Positions 8,700 through 20,900 of a stretch of DNA of 64,000 bases are shown here, piece by piece. Source of the stretch: Psococerastis gibbosa (lineage: Eukaryota > Arthropoda > Insecta > Psocodea > Psocidae); the NCBI GenBank assembly GCA_963971405.1, contig OZ020484.1, forward strand, positions 33,254,770 through 33,318,769, read 5' to 3'. The notes below the pieces were generated by a model. The model saw nothing but the letters and a program-made list of their open reading frames with translations. It did not search any database and was not told the origin of the DNA. The translations under genes were made by a program, and so were the position numbers. How positions within the stretch are numbered: position 1 is the stretch's first letter; each line of letters starts with the position of its first letter.

Positions 8700-10260
8700 T
8701 TCGTTAATTTGTTTCTTGATAATTTAAAAGAATTATTAATCAGAAATATTGTTAAAGCACTTCCTAATATTTTGAGCATTGCCACATCGTATGTTGGCAA
8801 GCATTGAAGTCAATTTTCAAAAACACCATAAACTGCCTATAATAGCATAGGTTTTGCATCTTAACTTGCTGCATGCCTAACTGATGTATAATTACTACAG
8901 TGTGCAAACTACGATAACTTTACGTTATTCACCAAATGAGTTGTTATACCATTGGACTCTTTTTCAAATCTATTAAGGGACAGATTTCAAAATATACTGT
9001 AAGCAAGGAATGGTCGCTATTTTTTTTAATGAAATTAATGAATTTTTTGATCCATTGCTGCAATGACAGTGATGAAAAATTCGTAAAAAAACTGTCTATT
9101 TCCCCTGATAATTTTCTACTCATATATAAAATTGGTTCATTTCGTAAATAATACCTACTTCCTTTCTAACCAAATATATATTTTCCCTTAAAGTGTAGGT
9201 ACATTACAGGACACCATAATATATATTATATATATATATCATGTAGGCCTACCCATACATAATGAATCATCTAAAATTATTGTGATTCATCATTATCTAA
9301 TTACCAACGTAACGTAATAAGTCTCAAAGTTGAAATGAAAAACAACTTCAAAATATGCCACCTCAAGTTGGCGGTGGGAAAAATTCCGACAAAATACGAT
9401 ACGTAGGTAGTCTATAAATTAAAAGGGTTTGCCACAGTTTGCACTTGAAGTTTGAGTGCAGCTTCATTCCACCCCATACGCTAAACATAACGAAATAGAT
9501 AGGGTAGCTCGTCGCATGTGCATATGATTTTTTTGTACGAAAATTAACATTTTTTATACAAGAAGTAAATCTGCAAATGATTAAATATGGAGAATTATGC
9601 AAATACATTCTTCCATCAATATGTTTATTCACTGGACTCATCGTTTTTTACATTATAATTGCAACTTATCAAAACAGGCTGATATCAAACGCATTTTTGT
9701 GAATAGGTAAATCACGAACCCGACTAAAACCAAGTTACCGTAGTTTGAACTTGTAGTAATATGCCGATTATAGGGTACCTAGACTATCAGTTCTTAATTA
9801 TCATTATAAAAAGCAGATAGTGCTGGCTATAACACAGTCACAGTGCCTAATGCCTAACTTCATAAAGTTTTACAGATACCACTAGGCCCACATAGGCCTA
9901 ATAGATGCAACGGCTAGTAACCTTAGGCTGTGTACTTATCTTATGAGTTATACGGTCGTATAACGTGAAGCCTTTTAATAGGTACCTGCCGGTTCCTTCC
10001 CTAAGTTATTAAGTATAAGAATTTATCAACATAGCTGTTGCATAGATGAAAGTACACTTACAATGGTGAAAGAATACGGCAAATTTTCTAAATATTAGTC
10101 TATACGTATATTATAGAGGCTCTATTCGAAAGCATTAGGCCTAAGCAATGACTAAAATGGTCCAAAAGCTATGATTTAGTCTACCGGCTAAATATTACAG
10201 TTCAACATGTTGTCCAATACTAATTTAGTAATTTACCCATCACATAAATTAATGGTTATT
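8700..10260. other. Intergenic AT-rich sequence
   Basis: Between the two convergent genes. Only short chance frames, a TA dinucleotide run near 9220-9240 and several TAGGCCTA octamers were seen; no gene or defined element could be supported. Confidence 0.5.
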
Positions 10261-10269
10261 AGCCTACTG

Positions 10270-11705
10270 GCCTACTGATTGTAAATCGATAACAATGTTG
10301 TTCATTCCTATTTCACCTATCCACCTATTAGTACAGTAATGGTAATTAGTCTACTGCCTACAGTACTGCATTGCAAATCGTTTACAACGTTTATTGCTAC
10401 GTTACCCGTCGCAATGACTAATTACGGACCACATGTAAATACTACAATATTATTGCGGTGTTGCCGGTAATTTTTATTAGAATTCAGTATACAGTAGTCT
10501 AGACAAGTTGGCTCATTCAGTATGTTACATGGATTTATACTGTTAATATTTTACTTTCACTAGACTGTGGGTAGGTACTCGAGCCTTAGGTGCCCATTCC
10601 ATTGACCGGCTAGGGCTATTTCCAAAAACTGTGACGTGGTAGCAGACATTCAAGACTCAGGTGGCGTTTCCACCGACCTCGCATTGCAGAATTGACGGAA
10701 ATGTTTATTTTCCTCTATGCTATAGTTAAAATTGATCAATGATCATACAGTAAAATCACCAACAAACAAACTAAAATTAAAAAATGGCGTCATGGGATAT
10801 GTTAAGTACAAACATTTTAATAGATTTCTATAAAAAGAAAAATTCTAATTTCCGTCAATGTCATTTGCATTCTGCAATGCGAGATCGGTGGAAACGCAAC
10901 CTAAGTCTTGAATGTCTGCTACCACGTCACTGTTTTTGGAAATAGTCCTAGCCGGTCAATGGAATGGGCGCCTTAACTTACAGATTTTAAATTCATTATT
11001 TTTGATAAGTTATTTGGGCTAAATTGCACTTGTTATACTGCATATACAGTGTGTGCATATTGTATTTAATGTGTTCCCGTTGTGTGTTTAAGTCGGTGGC
11101 AACGTTAAACGCTATATATATTATCCGTCACAATGACTGTTTCCATAGGCTACATGCAAATAATATTTTGCAATATTATTGCGTTGTTGCTGGTAATTTT
11201 TATAATTTAATGTATACTGTAAATATTTTGTAGACTATGTAGCCTAGACAAGTTTTTTTTTACACTGTATGTTGCATGTGTTTATACTTGGGATTAATAC
11301 TGTACTTTCAATAGACTATTGGTACTCGTGCCCTCACTGGCCTCACTTACCGTTTATTGTAGTTAACGTTGCGTGTTTTCTTAATATTAATGCTTCCGCT
11401 GAGGTAGTCTACTGGTTTCTGGGTCGGGAAGACCTGGAATAATGGTAACTAGCCTACTTTACTGTTTTGTAAAATCGTTAACAACGTTCAATACTATTCT
11501 ACCCGTCGCTTTGACTAATTATAGATTACAAATAGTAAAATATTATTGCGCTGTTACCGGTAATTTTTATAATTTACAGTTTACTGTATGTAGGTTATGT
11601 AACCTAAACAAGTTTCTGTATGGTGCATGTGTTCATACTTGGGTGTTAATATTGTACTTTCATTATAGTGTGGGTACTCGTGCCTTCACTTATCGTACAG
11701 ATTAT
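10270..11705. repeat. Three degenerate direct repeats of ~250-320 bp
   Basis: Segments about 10270-10585, 11087-11345 and 11440-11705 share ordered landmarks: TTACCCGTCGCAATGACTAA or a variant, an ATATTATTGCG..GTTGC/ACC segment, GGTAATTTTTAT, a CTAGACAAGTT-like stretch, and a closing GTACTCGTGCC segment. Foldback copy 2 sits at the end of the first unit. The units are AT-rich and carry no gene-like frame. Confidence 0.7.
10589..10972. mobile_element. Foldback element FB copy 2, 384 bp
   Basis: Starts GGTGCCCATTCCATTGACC and ends GGTCAATGGAATGGGCGCC, flanked by TTA on both sides. Arms hold GACGTGGTAGCAGACATTC and, further in, a second nested end AGGTGGCGTTTCCACCGACC. The loop (about 10700-10850) is AT-rich and includes AAAATGGCGTCATGGGATAT. 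No coding capacity. Confidence 0.88.
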
Positions 11706-12972
11706 CATTCTAATTTATTGATATGGTTGACCTACTCGGCTACTCATATTGCACGTAAGCATATACAGTATATTCGTCTGCAAGATTTCTTAATTTTAAT
11801 AGGCCTATCTTCCGTTAATGTACTAGGCCTATCTCTTGGTAGACGTAACTACAATAATAGTTAATAGTCTACCATAACTTACCTCTTGTTTGATTAAATC
11901 CAGTTCTTAGTGATCATTGAACATTTTTTAAATTTAATATAGACCTACATGATAGATGAGGGGATGGATAATGGGAGTATATTATATGTTATGCCCATGT
12001 GACATGTGTCATTCTGTCATACAGATTTTAGGTAGGACATTCTACAATTCTACTTGTAAAACGACACATTTTCCACGCCTGCTCTGGGCCTCTGGCAGGT
12101 ATTAGACCTGTATATATACGTATATCGTATATAGACCTTCAGGTGGTATTAAAAACAGAAGGCATTCCTTTGCATATACCACCTGTATTGATCCAAAACT
12201 TAAGTTATACACTATATATAGCCTACCTAGTGATATATAAATAATTTGGCCAAATTAAGGCGCAGTGGAATGAAATAAATAAAAATTCGTACTTATTTCT
12301 ATGATATACCGTATAGGCGTATTCAGTATACAGTAGGCGAATTATTTACATTAAGCTGCATAGGCTATTTAGCCTATATAAGTAGCCTTCACATTAAACA
12401 TACAATAGAGTCAAAAATTTCATAGTTGAGCACGTCAGTCGATTTGACCACAAGAGACTATGGTGCTTTATGATCTTGCATTGTAGTAGAGGGTTGACTG
12501 TATGATGACCAGGTCAGAGGCAACCTCTAAGTAGTGCAACGGTAACAATTTACAGTGACAATCGTTGCTCTTAAAATTGTACCGGCTTTGGTAATTAATT
12601 CTTACCTAGGACATGATCATCTTACGTTTCGATTATCCCATACCGTACTATAGTGCAACTTGGGTTTAATAGATCTGACGTCAAGTGCTTGTACATCGAT
12701 GAAGATCGGGCATTGGTTGTCACTCAATATGGAAGTAGGCTACAGTGTGTAAAACATATTTTCCGATTTTGCGGTAATTTTATCAACTATGATGACCTTG
12801 TTGCATATGCACACGGAGAATATAGGGGATAGAACTAATCCATGAAATATTGTGTATGAAGATTTTCCCTGACCCCCGCCTTCTAAAGAGAAAGGACGTG
12901 AGACATCAGTATAATGAATAGTGAGAGGCCAATTTAAATGCGCATTTTCATCATGAAGAAACATATCCTTTA

Positions 12973-13114
12973 GGCGGGGCTTCCACATACGTCAATGGTC
13001 AATGAGAAATGTGAAATTGACGTTTTAGCAGACATTAAAGACATACTAAAAATTCTGCTACCACGTCAAAACCATATTTCTCATTGACCATTGACGTATG
13101 TGGAAACCTCCCCT
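12973..13114. mobile_element. Foldback element FB copy 6, short form
   Basis: About 142 bp. Ends GGCGGGGCTTCCACATACG and its inverse (CGTATGTGGAAACCTCCCC). The stem sequence (GTCAATGGTCAATGAGAAAT) is not shared with other copies, but the inner GACGTTTTAGCAGACATTAA / CTGCTACCACGTC is. It is flanked by TTTA and ATAA. Confidence 0.85.
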
Positions 13115-13278
13115 ATAAGCCTACAGAAAGTGGAATCGTCCAATTGAGAGAGAGAGGAAGGGAGAGATAGGACGTATTGTGATCAACCGAATTTTGTGCA
13201 GTGCTGTAGGCTATAATAATTCGAAGGATAGAAATAATTAGATTAGGTACTCGTGACTTCGTGGTATTTCATTTTAAT

Positions 13279-13719
13279 AAACAAAAAATAACAAAAACTT
13301 AGAGTTTTAGAAAAACTTGTTATAACAACCCGAATTAGTAAAACCCAAATAATTAATCGTTAAGAAATTAACTTTGTTTAAGAAACCCACTTGTGTTAGT
13401 ATAAAACCCTGAGCGCTTTCGGCAAGAACTGCCATCTACAGAGGGAAACCCACTAGCACAGTTACACCTTATCTGCGAGTTGAGCAAGTCTTTGAGAAAG
13501 ATTTGAGACTTGCTCAACTCGCAGATAAAGTGTAACTGTGCCATTGGGTTTCCCTCTGTAGATGGCAGTTCTTGTCGAAAGCGCTCAGGGTTTTATAATA
13601 ACACAAGTGGGTTATTTCTTTTAGACAAAATTAATTTCTTAACGATTATTTGGGTTTTACTAATTCGGGTTGTTATAACAAGTTTTTCTAAAACTCTAAG
13701 TTTTTGTTATTTTTGTTTA
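13279..13719. repeat. Large palindrome, ~205-bp arms
   Basis: Sequence from 13279 is repeated in inverse from about 13509 to 13719, nearly perfectly; the centre near 13490-13507 (TCTTTGAGAAAGA) forms a very short loop. Landmarks on both arms are ACTTGCTCAACTCGCAGATA, CAGAGGGAAACCCA and GTTGTTATAACA or its inverse. A frame on the + strand (13510-13725) is a by-product of the palindrome. It lies just downstream of the arrestin 3' end. Confidence 0.9.
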
Positions 13720-14023
13720 ATTTGAAGGATTGTGAACATTGTGCAGACACGTAGTCAACTTGGACCGCTCAAACAAAGCACTTTTACATTACTGGGAGGG
13801 GTTTACAATCACATGGTCTTCCTCTTTAAACGCTACGTTACGTGGGTTTTAGGGCGGTCTTCCCATCTATTCTTTGTGTGCATTCGAAAATTAAATGGCC
13901 GCAAAGTTGGAATCTACTATTGGCTAATATATCAACTACACTGAGTTGAGTCATACGCCATAGCAGGAATATCACGGCAAGTTGAGGCCATCAAAAGTCA
14001 TATTACAAATTATATACCAGTAT

Positions 14024-14199
14024 CAGGGACGGATCCTTGGGGGGCGGGGGGGCGGTGGGTGCGGTCGCCCCCCCCCCCCCGAGAAAAATAGCTTATAGCT
14101 TTATACTAGATAGAATGGACTTTTGAAGGAAATGAAGAGAAATTGTTACTCAAGTAAGGTCACCGCTCCCCCCGAAAACTTTTTCTGAAACCGTCCCTG
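14024..14199. mobile_element. Short hAT-type element (CAGGGACGGATCC)
   Basis: Ends CAGGGACGG and CCGTCCCTG, with perfect 8-bp flanking duplication ACCAGTAT. Contains G- and C-runs of ten or more. Related copies: 29924-30082 and 61441-61586. Confidence 0.9.
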
Positions 14200-14291
14200 A
14201 CCAGTATGCGATTTGTAAGACGACTGTTGTTCGCGTAATACTTGCACTATATGCATCAGTCAACTTACAGTGCTTTTTTGATGTGACGTAA

Positions 14292-14297
14292 TTTATT
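14292..14297 (-). promoter_or_regulatory. Possible poly(A) signal of the arrestin gene
   Basis: AATAAA on the - strand about 330 bp after the arrestin stop codon. It is the nearest clear hexamer, but AT-rich surroundings make chance occurrence likely. Confidence 0.3.
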
Positions 14298-14623
14298 GTT
14301 AAACTCAGCGTAGTTTACCTGTAATCTACCTATTGGTCACTCGATTAATTAGCCTAATAAGCCTAATAGAAGCCATAACAGCAAGCCCAATCTTCTTCTT
14401 GTTGATTTGTAAGCAATTTACCTCCTCATAGACCCATAAAACAAAAGTAATACCGTACTTAAGCCTATACAAACCAATAGATGCTAAATAAATAATACAA
14501 TAGATTATGCACACAATTAAGTTAAACTCGTAGTAGTCACGAATGAGGACGTTCGGACATCCCTAACCCCGACAGAAAACAGCAGAGAGCTTGCAATTTT
14601 GGCCGCTTGACATCAGCACCGTC

Positions 14624-14908
14624 TCATGTGACGTCTTCCTGTTCCGGGCACGGCACAATGTCGTCTTCGTTGTCGACTTTTGGCGGCGATTTCTCGACAC
14701 TGAAGGTGCAGATGGGTTTCGTCGCCCGCGGCTGATGCAGCTCAACGTGGGCAGTTATTGGAACTTCTGTCGCCTGTACGGGGGGCGCCATGTCCCGGGT
14801 ATGGACACTAGTGGGGTCGCCCTCGTGGTCCCGTTGGGGTGCGTGTGTAAGGGTGAAGGGCAGTTTCAGCGACAACTCTCCGCCCATTGCTCCCACGAGG
14901 ATTTTTAC
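14624..14908 (-). CDS. Arrestin last exon: C-domain end and C-tail
   Basis: Acceptor GATTCCAG is read just before 14908 (- strand); TGA at 14624-14626. Codes VKILVGAMGGELSLKLPFTL then THAPQ, the last C-domain strand, matching the L/V-x-LGGEL...LPF-x-LMHP block of arrestins. A ~65-residue tail follows, P/T-rich, ending acidic: DNEDDIVPCPEQEDVT. The position of DDIV matches the family, but the following FEDFAR-like adaptor-binding segment (AP2/clathrin) is replaced by PCPEQ. An endocytic role through that motif is therefore unlikely; this is common in visual arrestins. Confidence 0.92.
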   Translation of the reverse strand, partial: VKILVGAMGGELSLKLPFTLTHAPQRDHEGDPTSVHTRDMAPPVQATEVPITAHVELHQPRATKPICTFSVEKSPPKVDNEDDIVPCPEQEDVT

Positions 14909-17900
14909 CTGGAATCAATAATAATAATGCCTTGTTTTTCTATTACTGAATCAGCCTAATGGAGTTAGGCTAAACTGCTCTAAAGTCCGGTCTTTTACAC
15001 TCAATTAGGGACTTCTTCATCTTTAAATGCCTCTTCTTCTATTGATTGGTGATTATTTGTACCTTGAAGACTGCTGTTGCTCTGAAAAGAAAAGTCGTAT
15101 ACTGTTGGCAAACCCCTGCCTCAGATTTTTCAACCAGAATGATCTTTTTCTGCCGGGAGCTCTCAGTCTTTCTATCTTCCCTTAGATTATTACATGCAGT
15201 ATGTGACACTTTACATTCCTCATCATATGTTATAGTTTTCGTGTCATAACCGTCAGCAGGAACTCGCTTTCTGTATCCATTCAAATACTCCAAAATCGAA
15301 CGAATGGATCAGATTCGATTATAATATCGGATCAAAAGACTCGATTTCACGCGGAATCGGAATCGATTGCCACTAACCCATTTAATTTTGTATTATGTAG
15401 CAAGAAGTAAGATTGGATTTGACACAAGGGAATTTGCTCAGAGGATCATCAAGAAAACTGGATCTGTATGGAATTCACTGCGGAAGTAAGCTTTAAGCGC
15501 CCATTCCATTGACCGGCTAGGGCTATTTCCAAAAAAAGTGACGTGGTAGCAGACATTCAAGACTTAGGTTGCGTTTCCATCGACCTCGCATTGCAGAATG
15601 CAAATGACATTGAAAATGACATGACAAATGAAATGAATGGAAAAAAAAATGACAAATGAAATTAGAATTTTTCTTTTTATAGAAACCTATTAAAATGTTT
15701 GTACTTAACATATCCCATGACGCCATTTTATAATTTTAGTTTGTTTGTTTGTGATTTTACTGTATGATCATTGATTATTTTAACTATTCATTCCGCCTAT
15801 CATAGCGAATATTTCTATAGGAAAGTTTTCCATTATTTTTCGAAGTGCAGATTGCATGATTGTATAATTCAATTTCTGCAGAGAATTTTGTTATGTAGTC
15901 TGCATACTTTGGAAGATGTACCCGTAGTACGAGACATAAATAGCAAACACATTCCTGTCGTCGGGGTTGGAAGGCGGAGGTGTGACGGTCGAAGCAAGGG
16001 AGGCTTCTGTCTTGTTGAACGAGTCTTCGAGAGCTATCTGAATGTCGTCGGGGTTGGAAGGTGGAGGTGTGATGGTCGAAGCAAGGGAGGCTTCTGTCTT
16101 GTTGAACGAGTCTTCGAGAGCTATCCAGTTCTTGGTTGCGCCCTTGGCTGGGTTGAGCCTATATAGGATTCGTTAGGAGTGGACTGAAATGCAGGCTACT
16201 AGTGGGGTCACAGGTGGCGGATAGTGAACGGCCATCAGATATGATGGTTAGCTGCGAATAAGATGAATAAGCAGTCCCCGACCAAGCAGTACCGAGTGGG
16301 GTCCGGTTAAAGATCCCCCACCTAGCTCCTTGGAGCTAGGGCATGGGCACCCTTTTGTCCATGGGAGAGAAAAAGCTCCCTAAAGGCGGAAGAATTCAAC
16401 AGAGGAGTCAACGGCATAAGGATGCAGAAGGCAACGGGAAACCACTGCATTAAAGGTCCTTCGGGGCATCCCTTGTACAATCATCATCAGCGAATTTCGC
16501 TCAAATGATCGCCAATCTTCAACGTTGAAGGGGCACGAGAAGAAGAAGAAGAAGAAGGAGTGGACTAGGGAGACACAGCAGAGACACATCAGGGCTTAGG
16601 CCTACACTAAGGCTAGGCATAATTATGTACCTTAACGTAGTAGCCTACGAGACATAAATAGCAAACACATTCCTGTCGTCGGGGTTGGAAGGTGGAGGTG
16701 TGATGGTCTAAGCAAGGGAGGCTTCTGTCTTGTTGAACGAGTCTTCGAGAGCTATCCAGTTCTTGGTTGCGCCGTTGGCAGGGTTGAGCCTATATAGGAT
16801 TCGTTAGGAGTGGACTAGGGAGACACAGCAGAGACACATCAGGGCTTAGGCCTACACTAAGGCTAGGCATAATTATGTACCTTAACGTAGTACGAGACAT
16901 AAATAGCAAACACATTCCTGTCGTCGGGGTTGGAAGGCGGAGGTGTGACGGTCGAAGCAAGGGAGGCTTCTGTCTTGTTGAACGAGTCTTCGAGAGCTAT
17001 CCAGTTCTTGGTTGCGCCCTTGGCAGGGTTGAGCCTATAGGTTTGATTGAGGGTGGACCATGAAGGTATAGGCACATCCTCTTTACAGTTGAGCAGAGCG
17101 ACCACGTTCTTGAATTTTCCGTTAGAGAACATGCATACGTCTACGTGTTGGACCACGAATACCTGAAATATAGTGGACTTTATTAAATTTGGGCTCCGTG
17201 ACTTCAAGGAATTTAATTTTTTTTTTTTGTAGAATATGGCAATTCCCATGTTTTTAGTTCAATTGGCTTGCAATTGAGACAATGCAGTGTAGGAGTTGTG
17301 GGAGATCCGCACTCACCACCAATGGGATACTTGCACAAAAGTTCATAGTCGCCTACATAGCGTTTAAAAGGGGGAAAGCGGGGTCGGCGCTTGAGCAAAA
17401 TATGTTCAAGTGTACATTAATAGTTCAATCAAATCGACTTCGATGGCCAGGTGGTAACGTGCTTGCACTTGTGCGAGTCTGTACACGCCAAGCGATCGGA
17501 GACGTGTCGTAACTCAACACGGGTACTAACCTACAGAGGCGACTGAAGAGGTCAATCGGATGCATTCATTAAATTGTTTGTATGCGATTAACCTTTTATT
17601 AAAAAAAAATTAAAAAAAAATTAAAAAAAAATAAAAATTTGTTATCATTTATAAGGAAAGGAGAAACCGCGGCCCCGCGAAGCGGAGTCGGTGCTTTTAT
17701 GAAATCTCTTTACACCTGATCGGCCAACGCCCAAAGGGATTTTTATACGCAGCTATAACTCAGCTATAAGATCTCAGTTTAATGGTAATGATATTTCAAT
17801 AAAGTTCACAATAAACAATTTCGAATTTGCTGCTTAGTAAGCAAAATTTGTCGAGCCCATAAGGGGGTAATGTGAAAGCTGAAAGGGCAATCAGCAACGT

Positions 17901-20900
17901 CAAAAGGTGTAACTTCAGCATACGGTTGGTACCTATGACTAAGCAGATGGGAGCTTTATAGTCGCGACTCTAACGGTAAATCAAGTATTGAGCGCGACAC
18001 AGTATACCGTATGTACATTACGATACTAGTATAATTGCCAATTCCGATTCATTCCCCAAACAATGGATCCCTTTGTTCCTCGCACTATATTCAGTAGAAA
18101 GCAATGAACCTCCAGCTGGAAGTCATTTCACGAAGCACCTCTTTGAGTTGCATGACCTGCTGACATGTTTAATTAATTCCAATCTTCCCTTTGATCAATA
18201 TGACCGGTAGGGCCGGAATTACGTCTCTAGCGCCCCTAGCCCTAGATGGACCGCAGAGTGCTTGCTCCCCCCCCCCCCCGCAATCCCGACAAAAAACGAA
18301 AAAAAATGATTTGATGTTTAAATAAGGAAGGGGAGTAGTTCTTTTAAAACTGGAAAAGTTAGTAAATTGTAACTTTTGGCTCGTCCGTTAATATATTATA
18401 AGGTTGCCTATATACTATATGTATGCCCTCGCCACCTTAGCCCGAGAGCTTGCATCATTGCCTTAATATTTCTATTTTTTGTTTTTTAATATTGCTACAT
18501 TTATAGAAATCCCAATATTAATTTTTTTAGAAATTAGCCTGTGTATTACGTTTGTCGCGGCAAGAGATTGCTGGTCCTCGCGGTATCTATGGTAAGTATG
18601 GCGGATTAGGAAATAAAACATTCTTGGAGGATCACGGAATTATATTTGCCGAATTGAATGCAATTTGTAGTCAGGACATGTAGAGCAGTGGTACAGACTC
18701 CGAGTATCACCCGAAAGGTTGTTGGTTCGAGTCCTACACGAGCTACACGACCTGGCCATGCTTCGGAATGCATGTAAAGCAGGCGGTCTCGGGTCTTCCT
18801 AGTTGAGTGTAAGAGAGGGCTTTATAACCCTAACTCCGCCAGGTTGGCTTAGTAAAAGAACAGAAAAAATTCAATATATTTTAAAAGACAGGGGGCCAGG
18901 CAAGCTCCGGCACTCACGCTATAGCCTATCTATGTAGTACATGCAAAATGGAAGGTTTAGCCAGCATTTACCCATGGCCCATGGACCTTCACAAAAAATG
19001 GTCTCATCAAGATTTTTAGAAATGAAAATGTTTACTATAACATGGAAATATAGCAGATAGTCTTGTAATGCTGTAACAAAACAGTGACGTTGTGTTACAG
19101 CTATAAACTACACTGATGATGTTATTGACGAATTCGCCTCAAAAAGGGTTAGCGATTTCGTGACGTTGAGAGCGCAGTGAAATCTTAACCTCATGCATGC
19201 ATGCCGCACGCCAAACAAAATGTACAAAGCAAGCATGACAAGAAAAAAACTGCAGGGACGTCCACGGACTTAAAACCGAGAGTTGGTAGTCCATAGATGA
19301 TGAAGGGTCATGCCAAAACCATCCCGTGGCTGGAGACCGTTATCAATATGGCTGCTAATGTAGCCTGCACAAGATAACTACGCAATTTGGCGGGAAAAAT
19401 AGCGTGCACAATCTAAGTACAGAGTTTTTGACCGGGTCCAGCAGCCTGATCGAGGCGATTATAATACCGGGGTTAAATAAATACCCTAGGATTATAACTG
19501 TAAACAAACAAATTTTGAATAGCGCTTTCCATTATAAAATTATCTTGTTTACATTTTTATTACCAGGGGATTAAATAAATACCGGTATTATAATCGCCTC
19601 AATCAGGCTGCAGGTATCCGTTCTGCTATGCTGCAATATGTAAGACTTTGATATTTTTTGCGTTGGTACTTATCTCTGATAGTTGGCTTATGGTTAACAG
19701 GTGCCTCGTAAGGCATATTATGGCTCCCGCCGCTCCAGTTAATATATTTCAATGGCCAAAACCGAGACCACTCCTAAACACTTTATCGGGACCCACTGAT
19801 CCCGGGCCGTCTCTTTGCCCATGGCCCCGAGCCCTGATTAAATTAAAGTCTATGGGTTTTTTTGTTTTTTATGACGACGTCGAAAACAGTTTGGTTCTGG
19901 TTAAAAAAATGACTGATTAAAGTATTGTCTATTGTTTATTGCGGACCCACCCTTTCTACGTTCCTGCCTACTGACAACATTTAAAGGCACACCGCTGTGA
20001 ATGTTACAAGAAGACAAATCCGATGAAAGCTTTAATATGTTTACACTTTCATTGGTTTCTGTTGGCGTGTTGTAACAAAACCGATGGCCCGACTCTTTGT
20101 GCTGACTTCATTTTGATTATTTCCAGACCTCATTTTGAATGAATGTTTATTTAGTGACTTTAATAGCTTTTCGATCAATGTTATTCAGTGGATGACCAGC
20201 AACATAGACTTTCATCAATATACAATCCAGTTTACAGCAAGTAGCCTCAGCCATTCTGGTGTAACTTTCCAAGCTAAATATGAAAACATTAAGTAAGTAC
20301 ACTGAGTCGTTCCCACACTTGCCCACAAACGCCTGTTACAACGTCAATCAATGGTGCATGTCTCATGTCTGAGCTTGCAGTCGGTGTAAGTTGACATCGA
20401 GGAGTGACAATGGCTGATCCACGAGGGGGGGGGGGGGTCAGGGGGTCATGACCAGGGGCTTAAAGGTGGGGGGCACGGTCCTTTTGGGGGGGGGGGGGGC
20501 TTTGCCCTCGAGAATCGTAAGACGTGGCTCATACTTCATGGTCCCCTTTGCAGCAATATGAATATAAGCATTCCTCTTTTAGCTTTGTAAAGTCTACTTT
20601 ACAACTATTAAAATGCGTAAAACCCTACTATTTTGCTGTTACATTTTCATATTTTCAATTTTTCCTAAAATCCTGCCTGATGACGTAATAAGGTCTACTT
20701 CGTTTTGCCCCCGCCATCATTCTAAAACTTTACGCCTATGGTCATGACCCCCCCCCCCCCTAAATGAATAAATTCATAGTAAATTTTTAAGATAAAATAC
20801 CTAGTAAATAAAATTGAATAAAACTCAACTTTTCAACAAAAAAATTACCTTTTAAACTTAAAAAAATCTTGTGACCCCCCCTGCCCCCTAAATTTTCGGC

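Noticed and set aside
13510-13725. 71-codon frame inside the large palindrome
   Set aside because: Entirely within one arm of the inverted repeat, with no protein features; a shadow of the palindrome.
16186-16200. Splice-acceptor-like CATTTCAG (- strand) just before arrestin exon copy c
   Set aside because: These bases belong to the SINE inserted at 16186, as the 10-bp target duplication shows; they are not an ancestral exon border.
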